NCBI GenBank assembly: GCA_017979445.1 | Contig: CM030711.1 | Span: 41,835,560 to 41,899,559, forward strand | Reading direction: 5' to 3' | Source of the DNA: Akebia trifoliata | Taxonomy: Eukaryota > Streptophyta > Magnoliopsida > Ranunculales > Lardizabalaceae | DNA length: 64,000 nucleotides | Notes under the pieces: model-generated | The model's input: only the letters and a program-made list of their open reading frames with translations | Told to the model about the DNA's origin: nothing | Databases searched by the model: none | Position numbers and translations under genes: made by a program | Part shown: in pieces, positions 35,797 through 45,424 of the stretch | Layout of the letters: each line of letters starts with the position of its first letter | How positions within the stretch are numbered: position 1 is the stretch's first letter

Positions 35797-36652
35797 TAAA
35801 TGATTTAAACTAGATCTCTGTTCATCTACAAAATGATTTAAACTAGATCTCTGTTCATCTACAAAATGATTTAAACTAGATCTCTGTTCATCTACAAAAT
35901 GATTTAAACTAGATCTCTGTTCATCTACAAAATGATTTAAACTAGATCTCTGTTCATCTACAAAATGATTTAAACTAGATCTCTGTTCATCTACAAAATG
36001 ATTTAAACTAGATCTCTGTTCATCTACAAAATGATTTAAACTAGATCTCTGTTCATCTACAAAATGATTTAAACTAGATCTCTGTTCATCTACAAAATGA
36101 TTTAAACTAGATCTCTGTTCATCTACAAAATGATTTAAACTAGATCTCTGTTCATCTACAAAATGATTTAAACTAGATCTCTGTTCATCTACAAAATGAT
36201 TTAAACTAGATCTCTGTTCATCTACAAAATGATTTAAACTAGATCTCTGTTCATCTACAAAATGATTTAAACTAGATCTCTGTTCATCTACAAAATGATT
36301 TAAACTAGATCTCTGTTCATCTACAAAATGATTTAAACTAGATCTCTGTTCATCTACAAAATGATTTAAACTAGATCTCTGTTCATCTACAAAATGATTT
36401 AAACTAGATCTCTGTTCATCTACAAAATGATTTAAACTAGATCTCTGTTCATCTACAAAATGATTTAAACTAGATCTCTGTTCATCTACAAAATGATTTA
36501 AACTAGATCTCTGTTCATCTACAAAATGATTTAAACTAGATCTCTGTTCATCTACAAAATGATTTAAACTAGATCTCTGTTCATCTACAAAATGATTTAA
36601 ACTAGATCTCTGTTCATCTACAAAATGATTTAAACTAGATCTCTGTTCATCT
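35797..36652. repeat. Minisatellite, 33-bp unit, 26 copies, nearly identical
   Basis: Unit: AAAATGATTTAAACTAG + ATCTCTGTTCATCTAC (33 bp). Starts at 35797, 35830 and every 33 bases to 36622; apart from the first unit I see no variation, so expansion is recent or homogenised. Short runs of the same unit recur at 37064-37179 (about 3.5 copies) and 37722-37771 (1.5 copies) between duplicated exons. Confidence 0.97.
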
Positions 36653-37886
36653 ATATTTCTGCTCTTATTGCAGATTTAGTTCTTAGCTCATTCAGCCAAC
36701 CAGAACACCAGAGTGTTCTTCATATTTTCTTCAATCTCTCTCCCTCTCTCCCAAATTCTATTTGCCCTAAATCAGACAAAAACAGACGAAGAAGAACTCG
36801 CCCCTTCTTCTTCGTCGTTCTGCTGGTTGCAGCCATTCGGCCAACAGAAGAGGTCGCCCTCCCTTTCTCTCTCCCTCCCTCCCTCTCTCCCTCATCGCCA
36901 TTATCCCCCTTTCTTGTCTCTATCATTCTAGAAAAAACTTTCGGTGTGTGAATCTGACAAGAGAAACGAAGTTAGGGCACGTTCGTGCTCTTCACCTTAC
37001 CTCCCTCTTCGCCATTAAGGTAATTGGGGAGAAGTAAGAGTGTTTTGAGTTTTTTTGTGAGACAGATCTCTGTTCATCTACAAAATGATTTAAACTAGAT
37101 CTCTGTTCATCTACAAAATGATTTAAACTAGATCTCTGTTCATCTACAAAATGATTTAAACTAGATCTCTGTTCATCTATATTTCTGCTCTTATTGCAGA
37201 TTTAGTTCTTAGCTCATTCAGCCAACCAGAACACCAGAGTGTTCTTCATATTTTCTTCAATCTCTCTCCCTCTCTCCCAAATTCTATTTGCCCTAAATCA
37301 GACAAAAACAGACGAAGAAGAACTCGCCCCTTCTTCTTCGTCGTTCTGCTGGTTGCAACCATTCGGCCAACAGAAGAGGTCGCCCTCCCCTTCTCTCTCC
37401 CTCTCTCCCAAATTCTATTTGCCCTAAATCAGACAAAAACAGACGAAGAAGGAACTCGCCCCTTCTTCTTCGTCGTTCTGCTGGTTGCAGCCATTCGGCC
37501 AACAGAAGAGGTCGCCCTCCCTTTCTCTCTCCCTCCCTCCCTCTCTCCCTCATCGCCATTATCTCCCTTTCTTGTCTCTATCATTCTAGAAAAAACTTTC
37601 GGTGTGTGAATCTGACAAGAGAAACGAAGTTAGGGCACGTTCGTGCTCTTCACCTTACCTCCCTCTTCGCCATTAAGGTAATTGGGGAGAAGTAAGAGTG
37701 TTTTGAGTTTTTTTGTGAGACAGATCTCTGTTCATCTACAAAATGATTTAAACTAGATCTCTGTTCATCTATATTTCTGCTCTTATTGCAGATTTAGTTC
37801 TTAGCTCATTCAGCCAACCAGAACACCAGAGTGTTCTTCATATTTTCTTCAATCTCTCTCCCTCTCTCCGTAGACGAAAAGCCAAG
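36653..37886 (+). repeat. Three tandem copies of an untranslated exon plus intron piece
   Basis: Each copy has the acceptor CTCTTATTGCAG then an exon beginning ATTTAGTTCTTAGCTC: exon copies 36674-37019 (donor AAG/GTAATT), 37200-37677 (same donor, with an inner duplication of about 133 bp) and 37792-37886 (different end, CCAAG/GTACGT). The exons are CT-rich like plant 5' leaders and the spacer between them holds the 33-bp minisatellite. Short open frames in them (MFFIFSSISLPLSQ...) are probably not coding. Confidence 0.85.
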
Positions 37887-39578
37887 GTACGTTAGATCTC
37901 TCCCTCTTTGAGTTGAAATGATTTTTTTTCCATCCAAATTGAAATGAAATTATATGTATTTGTTTCAAGGACCTAGTTTGATAGAGATTACATGTAAATG
38001 GAAACTAAAACCCATTCTTCATTACTATTCATCTATCGAATGGGCTTAAATCCATTCGAAAAAGTTTCTTATTTTCTGATTCATGGGTGTAACTAAGTGC
38101 TTTTAAAACAAAAAATATATTTGTTTTTATGAGCATAAAAGGGAGATGTGTCATGTGAGGAAGTGATCGGACTACTTTCCAATCCATCCGATGGCATGAT
38201 CAGCCGGATAGAAACGAAACCGAAGCTTAATCTGTTGTCTCCATAGTCCTTGGAATTCTGGATCAAGGGCAAGCAAACTTTTTTCTATCTCAGTGTCTCC
38301 GGTAGTTGCAAACAATGTGTAAGAGCAAAAGTAATTTGGGTAACGGTACTGGACCTTGACCACTTTCACCATTGTAATGGTTATAATGCTAGGCACTTTT
38401 TTTTCCCTGTTATGATCAATATTTTATTTTTTAAATATGACATATAATATTTTCTATTTTGAAGGAAAGTGAAATAATAATAATAAAACATTATAATGAT
38501 CCCAAAGAAATAAGACGATGACCTTTGCATTGGGACACTATTAGAATGCGAACTGGATGGTAGTGTAAGTGTGCTTTTCTGGGGTATTATGATCGATGCA
38601 TCCTAATCAAATTAAAAAGAAAAGTTTATAAGATGACTGTATGTCTGGCTACATTCTATGGAGCTAAATGTTGGGAATCGAGGAACATGTTCATAGATTG
38701 TGCATTGCAAATATGAGGATGCTGAGATGAGTGAATGGAAAGACCAAGAAGGATAAAATTGTGAATTAGCAGATTCATGAAAATGTAGTAATAGTACAAC
38801 TAAATTGTGCTTCTTGAATGTGAACCGTATCTCAGAGAGTCATACTATGCATGTTTGGTTGCTGTTGAATTAGTGACTCTGTCATGATTTTGGTAACAAA
38901 TTCTTGTTTGGAAAGTAAATGACCGATTCCTGTGGGACTGAATATGTAGACCTGAAGGTGTGATTTAGTTTATGTCATTTTTACTTTCATTTGTGATAAA
39001 ATTCATCTTCGAAGCTTAATGACAAGCATGCCTCATTTTTGCAGTAGTTCGAGGCATACAATTCAAATGGTACTGTTGTAGCTGGAGATAAAACAAAAGA
39101 GGTAGGCTTGATTATACTGAAGTTTTTATGCCAATTCAGTCCCAATATCGAAGTTCTTGATAGTAATTTATTGTTGTAATGGTATTCCCAACGTAAATAG
39201 CATTCCTAATGTGACAGCCATTATTAACAGTTATATCTCTGTTATAACTTATAATAACCAATATCCTGCCATTTTAAGACTAATGTAGCGTTAGATATCA
39301 TTTTTTCTTCAAAATATGTAAATCAGAGTCAGTAATAAAATAATAAAAAAATTAGAAAAAGTGTTGATTATAAATCTGTTACTGTTTGTTGTTTATTACT
39401 TTAACCATTGCATTTTGTTTTCCTGTAGACTCTATCTACTCTTAAGAGTATCTGTTGATCCATGCGATCCCCATTTCCCATCTTTATGTAGGTACTTGTA
39501 CGTGATATATGGGTATTTGAGAAATCTCTCTTTCACGAAGGAGCATATTGGCGCCTTTGCGAGCGGATTAAGTTATAA
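36674..39578 (+). pseudogene. Tim44-like (mL45/TIM44-related) gene fragment: leader exons and last two coding exons
   Basis: After the leader exons, two coding exons remain: 39048-39101 reads FEAYNSNGTVVAGDKTKE (acceptor CAGTAG, donor GAG/GTAGGC) and 39492-39578 reads VLVRDIWVFEKSLFHEGAYW then RLCERIKL and a stop. The phrase WVFEKSLF..GAYWRLC.RI is the C-terminal end of plant Tim44-like domain proteins related to TIM44 and mitochondrial ribosomal protein mL45. The middle of the protein, start codon included, is not found between 37886 and 39048; a LINE fragment lies there instead. The piece sits on the opposite strand to copy 3, inside its intron 5, so I take it as a captured or duplicated fragment. 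Whether the last two exons are transcribed is unknown. Recognition is from family memory, not a search. Confidence 0.7.
38605..38800 (+). mobile_element. LINE reverse-transcriptase fragment
   Basis: IKLKRKVYKMTVCLATFYGA then KCWESRN, a frameshift, then HRLCIANMRMLR*VNGKTKK: the typical plant LINE RT stretch just before the tail seen in the reductase introns. Two stops and a shift; dead. Confidence 0.8.
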
Positions 39579-41479
39579 TCCATTGTAGCCCAACTGTGCG
39601 AGATAGTGACAGATCGCAGCCATGACCCAGATTAAGTTATAGAATTTATTTCAGGATTTCTTATTTTTTATCTTCATTGACAGACAAGAATGCAATCCAA
39701 TATTTTTTTTTGCAACGAAAACACCTCAGCGGACAAAACAATGGTCCTCACCTGGGCACTTGGTGGGTTACCCTTTGAAGGGTTCTTCTTGTGTTTTTTA
39801 GATTTTTGTTAGTTGCAGTTGAGATAGAAACAGCAAAATGAGCATGTAGAGTTATTTAAAATTCTGAGGACAATGAAAGGCCACATGTTTCTTTTACCAT
39901 TTTATTTTATATATCTTAAAAGGATAATTAGTGGCCAACCTCATTTTATTGTGAACAAATTTGTGCCATGTGTATATGAGAAGCCTAATTGCCTGGGAAA
40001 TTGATTTGCAATTTGGGGGGGACAAGAGCTTCTTGTCCAAGGTATCTTTCTTTTATTTGGTCCACTGCCTTGTGTAAAATCCTGACTGTGGAGGACATTA
40101 CGTCTCGGGGCATTTTTTCATTTGGTTTTCGTTAGCTTTGTATGGAAAATCCTTTGTGCATCATCTTGGTTCTATTTCTTGTCTTTGTTTCAGGTGATTT
40201 GGTGCTTCACATTATCATTCACCTATCATGTTCACTGAGAAGATAGGACATGCCTTTGTCATATAAACCAATTATCAAAGTTAATTGTATCATTGTAAAT
40301 CATAAAAGAAGTATTTGTTTGCCCAAAGAGTTAAACTTGGAGAGAATGTGATCCTCCGTTAAATGTTTTCAATGTTTCATTGTGATGAAGTTTGGTCACC
40401 ACTCACAATCACTCCTCAATGTTTTTGGTGGAATTTTGAGATACCTCGTGTTTTCACTCGATATGCCTCTCTTAACCTCAAGCTTCCTTAATAGACTTAA
40501 AAAGAGTGACCCAAATGCTCTTGTTTTCAAGTAAAAAACCCTTGATTTTTCTTCTCAAAATCAGTTATTTTCAACTTACAGGTAAATTTTATTATTTTCA
40601 TATTCAATCTTAAGATTCTATGTCTTCAACCTTCAAACCTGACAAGAAAGAATTTTGGATAAATAGAAACGATGAAATTTTGGGTAGAAAAATTAGCAAT
40701 TTTCTTATCAGGTTATGTTTAAAACCATAGTTGAAGATTGGAGAGCTTGAAGACAATTGATTTTGGAAAGAAAAATCAAATAGAATTTTGTAGGGAAGTA
40801 GGAAATAATGAAATTTTGTATAAAAAAACTGGAGTTTTATTTATTTTACATAAGATTAAGGTTTGATTGGAAAAGATGAATTCAAGATAAGATTGAATAG
40901 ATTAAAAATAATATACATCAAAGTTGAAGAGTTTCAAGTTGCCTGGCTTGGAGAAGGAAAACTACGGTTTTTTCAATTTAACAAGACTAAGGGCAAGGGG
41001 GCATTTCATTAGTATGAATACAGAACGATATAAATCAAAGAGAGGTGCTGTCAATTTTTTTTTTTAAATTTTAAGTATAATGGATTTAAACACATTATAT
41101 TAATATTTAATATTTAATATTTAAAATATTAAAAAGAAAATATTAAATTATATTATATTAATATTTATTATATTATATTAATATTTATAGTTAAAATGTC
41201 AAAAACAGTATAGTTTGAAGGCATATTATGATACTAAAAAACAAAAAACAGTAACTGGTATAATATAAGGGTATTCTGGTCTTTTTTCTATAAGTCATGA
41301 GAAGTCAGTATGGTTCCCAAACAGACTTCCAGCACAAAAGTACTTCTGCTAGTACTTCATAGAATTGATTGCCAAACGCCTTTCTGCACAGAATTACTTT
41401 TCCAGCTCCTCCACAGAGTACTCCAGCTCCTACTCTTTGGAACAGTAGTTCTGCTCCTGGTATCCAAACACGCCCTTAC
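39579..41479. other. 3' flank of the Tim44-like fragment, unassigned DNA and a MITE-like right edge
   Basis: 39579-40330 looks like an intron-containing 3' leader (acceptor-like TTTGTTTCAG at 40184-40193). 41040-41200 is an AT-rich TTAATATT repeat. 41290-41479 ends GTATCCAAACACGCCCTTAC, a MITE-like tip that abuts the splice donor of exon 5 of copy 3 within about four bases; I could not place its left end. Confidence 0.5.
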
Positions 41480-42019
41480 TTTTCAAGAAACTAATAAGCA
41501 GGATAAAGATTGCGTAAAATCTTCATGAGCTCTGAAAAGTGAGCAACTCTCTCAGCTAGACAATATCTTCCACTGGTTGAAGGAATCTCAAATGCCATTA
41601 TGCATGCATTGGCAACATCTTTAATATTGACCCATCCATGAGTTGCATTGGGAAATGTATTTCCTATACATTATACGAAAACTTCAAACTCATTACATGA
41701 TTGAGAACATTATCTTGTCAAAAAAACGTTATCCAAAATATTGTATGAAACAGTCTATTAAATGTTTATGATGTAGGCACTAATTTTAATGGAATTCGAT
41801 AAAAGGATTTGTTTCACTTATAAGTTATACCTCAACCTCTCACTCTCAACATCAAATCGACAGAAAAAAAAATTGTCTCAAAAGGAGTTTAATGCTGACA
41901 TGTGATGCTAGAAACATATAGTAGTAGATAAATTTGGGTAATTAGTTAGATGGCAGAATAGGATTTGTGTAGCTGAGCGAAAATAGCATAAGGTTCTAAA
42001 AATTGCAACAACACTACAA

Positions 42020-42044
42020 TGATGATGATGATGATGATGATGAT
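42020..42044. repeat. (GAT)8 microsatellite in intron 4 of copy 3
   Basis: Eight GAT units. Confidence 0.9.
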
Positions 42045-42187
42045 GGAAATGACATGTAATGATAAAAGGGTACAACTTATGAGGGAAGTAACATATAGTT
42101 CCTTTTATGCAATCGATTAATCATATAAAAGCATGAAAGCCGAGATCTTTGAGAAAATGGAATTGTAAGGAAAATGCACTTGTTTGT

Positions 42188-43527
42188 TGTTGTTTAAATT
42201 TATGCATACAAGTATACGTATCAAAACAAGTAATAAAGTGATAAGAAAGTATCGTTCCCACGTAGATTAAATACCAATCTATTGCTAATTATCAATTTAT
42301 GTCACTCTAATTTTATCCAAACAAAATTAAAAATAGAATTTAAAAAATAAACAAGAAAAATAACGCAGAGAATAAATTTGCAGATTTAAAATTAATGAAT
42401 GATAAAACCTAGGTTTATAATTTCCCCCAAACAATCCACTTGATTAAATTCTTATTCGTTTTATAATAAATTAATCTATTATGATTGTCATCCAAGAACA
42501 CTAAATTCTCTATAAGCCTCTTCCGATGGTCATGTAAAAATACCCTTCTAGACTAACTCCTTATATGCCTATGAGAATTAAATCAAGAAAATTTATCAAG
42601 AATAAGCTCTTATAAGGGATACACACGCAACGTGAGTATATGCCTATCTCAAATTAACATATGTTATTCTATTTAGGTCATGAACACAAAATAACTCTGC
42701 CGATATTATTAAGGTTCACCAAATCAATTCAATCAATGGCCAGTTAATTAAATCATAGGAAACATCAGATAGAATAAACAATTACATGTAGAAATAATCA
42801 TAAAAAAAAGATAGAAAATTAATTAAGCATCATTAATGGGTTCCATATAACCCTAGAATAGAAATTAGTTCATCATTGAAAATAAAACAAAATCACAAAA
42901 GTATTCAGTCATTCTTAGAGATTACAAAGAACAAGAGCAGAGATAAAGTTCAGAAAAATAAAACTCAAAAGTCGAATCTCCAGTTCTCGTCCTCCTTCTC
43001 GATCTTGTGTCTCCACAAAAAAATTCAGAATTTCTCCCCAGAATAAGGTTTAATCGTTCTTATTTATAGGTATGAAGTCATTAGGGTTTAAGAGTCCTAA
43101 AATCCATCTCTAATTCGGCCCAAAAAATTAACGTATAATGCTGGAAATGTAAGCAGGTCATGGCCTCAAAACATGTCATGCCGCGCCTTGTATTTTCATA
43201 TTTCTGTTGTGCAATTCTTGAATTCTCGCAGCAGCCTCGTTTTCTATCAAGCTACGGCTTGAAGACTTTTTAGTTTGTATGCTTAGTTTCCTTCTTCCGA
43301 GAGTGAACCAATTTGGAGTCAGAATTTTTCTTAAATGTTGACAAATATCCCAATGTTCCATATTGTTCCTAAACTGCAAAATAAATATAAAAATCAAATA
43401 AAAACACAGAATCACATAAAAAGTATAAAACAACCTAAACTTAAATAAAAACAATTAAAAGACTCTAAAATTAACAAAATATTATATTTAAAAGTGGTTA
43501 ATTCGCAGGTATTAAACCCACTCATCA
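42188..43527 (-). mobile_element. Solo LTR, 1340 bp, in intron 4 of copy 3
   Basis: On the minus strand it starts TGATGAGTGGGTTTAATACC and ends AAATTTAAACAACA. Flanks GCAAA and ACAAA (minus) are a 5-bp duplication with one mismatch. Copy 2 shows the empty site AAAGCGAATGAGTGC near 23870. A TATA-like CCTATAAATAAG on the minus strand (near 43064-43075) supports this orientation. The small open frames inside are not genes. Confidence 0.82.
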
Positions 43528-43570
43528 TTTGCTTTGGTTTAAATTGCAAATGCATGTAATTTTGGTAAGC

Positions 43571-43572
<2 letters not shown>

Positions 43573-43648
<76 letters not shown>
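43573..43648. repeat. (AT)n microsatellite, about 37 units
   Basis: Adjoins the 3' end of the SINE below, a common place for tail-derived repeats. Confidence 0.92.
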
Positions 43649-43649
<1 letters not shown>

Positions 43650-43652
<3 letters not shown>

Positions 43653-43757
43653 GGTTACAAGCGGGTTAATGGTAACTAACTAGTGGGTGAAGGCAGGTTT
43701 TGAACCCATGTTGTGGTTTCAACACTCAAAGACCCTACCAACTCAACAAGTTAGCAT
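43650..43757 (-). mobile_element. tRNA-derived SINE in intron 4 of copy 3
   Basis: Ortholog of 10470 and 23915: minus strand ATGCTAACTTGTTGAGTTGG and GGGTTCAAAACCTGCC. Confidence 0.6.
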
Positions 43758-44069
43758 CTGCACGTGCTGCCTTTAGTAAATAATATAAAAATTTTGAGTC
43801 CAAAACAACTAGGGAACATGTTTACTTATTAAGATGAAGAATAAATTGACCTTCAGGTACAGGGAAAATCCACTAACATGAACCTTAACAACAAAACAAA
43901 ACATACCATTTATTAGCTTTATAATATCCCCGGCACTTTTAAAAACCGTTGGTTGCAAAAGCGGACCAATTACCATTGATGGATTTATTACAACCATATC
44001 AGTCCCATTCTCTTTCACAAATTTCCAAGCAGCCTCTTCAGCTAAGGTCTTCAAAATTACATACCAAAG

Positions 44070-45410
44070 CTGATAGAAACCAAAGAAATCGTTAGTTTAC
44101 CAAAAAAGTTATTGTTATGTATGCATATTATTATAACTGATTTCTTTAGTACAAGAGAATACAAAACATATATTGATAAGAATATAATGATCAGGATCAT
44201 AAGATATTTAAGGAACTTGATCAAAAGTGGTTAAAATTTTTAGAGACATTTTGAGATCTTTATCGAGTGTACTCATATCTATTTAAGTTGTTACTCTTCC
44301 TAAGAAAAATAAGGAAGATACATTTATCAAAATGCAATGTTCTAATTTTCTTCTAAATTATCATATTGGAATCAAAAGACTGCCAGAAATATGGTAAATG
44401 GAGCCTTGTTATAATAACAGTCAAGGATTCTTCACATGTAACCACACATAATAAGAGGGGCCAAGACACGGGAAAAAAGTCATGAGGTTGTTGGAGACTT
44501 ATTGGAGGGATTACACAACGAGCAATGATGATATGGACTGTGGTAGGGGCGTCCCCAAACTCAATCAAGTTTGGCTAAATTGTGCTCAAATTCAAATGCA
44601 TGGGTGGGCACACAATTGAATATGGGTGCATTAGATAGTCCTCAACACGGTCGAAAATGTTGTGAATGAGATGTCTTATATTCTGTTGTCCTACATAGAA
44701 TTGCAAGGGTGTAAGAGGAGGGCCCTTGGCCCAAATTTTTTAAGGTAACAAAAAAAGTAATCATGTAATATTTTCTTAAGGATTTTCTATTTTAGGAGGG
44801 GGGGCGGGGAGGATTCTGGTTTGGGGAAACAAAAGTGTTTTAGCAACTCTACTTTTTAAATAGAGATCTCTCTAGAACTATAAAACTTGAAAGAAAATAG
44901 TGATTGTTCTTGTTCTAGTCTATAGAAGTAAGCACACTACCAAGCTATGTAAATCCTTGTGTTTGTGTGATTTTTATCATCTTTGCTATTTCGTTATTTT
45001 TCTCAAAAACGACAATAGAGTCAGAAATAGTGTGCCATCAAATGACAAAAAGACCTCAAATAACATAAACTTAAAAGAAAATAGTAATTGTTCTTGTTCT
45101 AATCCGTGGACATAAGCACACTATCAAACTAAATAAATCCTTGTGTTTATGCGATTTTTATCATCTATATTATTTCGTTATTTGTCTAAAAAACAACATA
45201 GGAGCCAAAAACAGTGTGCCATCAAATGACAAAAAGATCTCAAATAACATAAACTTAAGCATCAAAACAAGTCCAGTCTAAATCTACACAAGTAGGAGAG
45301 TGCAGAAAATCTTAGAAAGAAGCTTTTGTCCACACAAAACAATTCCATGAAAGAAAGACCAACGGACACCAAGAAGAAAATCCTACAAATAATGATAAAA
45401 AGACCACAAA
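44070..45410. other. Remnant of copy 3 introns 3 and 2 with exon 3 deleted
   Basis: 44070-44120 matches intron 3 and 44382-44440 matches intron 2 of copies 1, 2 and 4; exon 3, which should lie between, is absent. 45285-45405 matches the flank of exon 2, then homology ends. A 184-bp tandem duplication lies at 44884-45252. Confidence 0.65.
44884..45252. repeat. Tandem duplication, period about 184 bp, two copies
   Basis: Both units carry AATAGTGATTGTTCTTGTTC-like text, CCTTGTGTTT, TTTTTATCATCT and GTGTGCCATCAAATGACAAA. The words look like the 3' part of a copia-type LTR, but there is no clean end. Confidence 0.7.
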
Positions 45411-45424
45411 AAAAAAAATCTAAT

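Larger units (their letters stand above)
34894..44069 (-). pseudogene. Copy 3: broken CCR/PAR-like reductase (exons 4-6 only)
   Basis: Exon 6 is at 34894-35035, exon 5 at 41480-41663, exon 4 at 43907-44069. Exon 6 has TAA where copies 1 and 2 have TAT (the PTYK position). Exon 5 ends LYPAY then TAG where the others have CAG. Exon 4 is open but reads YVILK for YAISK, keeping Tyr and Lys. Exons 1-3 are missing: intron 2 sequence resumes near 44382 and the flank of exon 2 near 45285-45405, where homology stops against the FRS pseudogene. Intron 5 is swollen by about 5.6 kb of foreign DNA and intron 4 by a solo LTR. It cannot make a functional reductase. Confidence 0.92.

Noticed and set aside
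35797..36652. Regular direct repeats that could suggest a CRISPR array
   Set aside because: The 33-bp units follow each other with no spacers, and this is plant nuclear DNA; it is a minisatellite.
36713..37559. Repeated frames MFFIFSSISLPLSQ... (plus) and Arg/Gly-rich frames (minus)
   Set aside because: They follow CT-rich leader exons and come from simple composition; no family and no coding context.
38172..38396. Minus-strand 74-codon frame with protein-like stretch EIEKSLLALDPEFQGLWRQQ
   Set aside because: No family recognised, no splice context, opposite strand to the Tim44-like fragment. Kept as a note only; a BLASTP search would decide.
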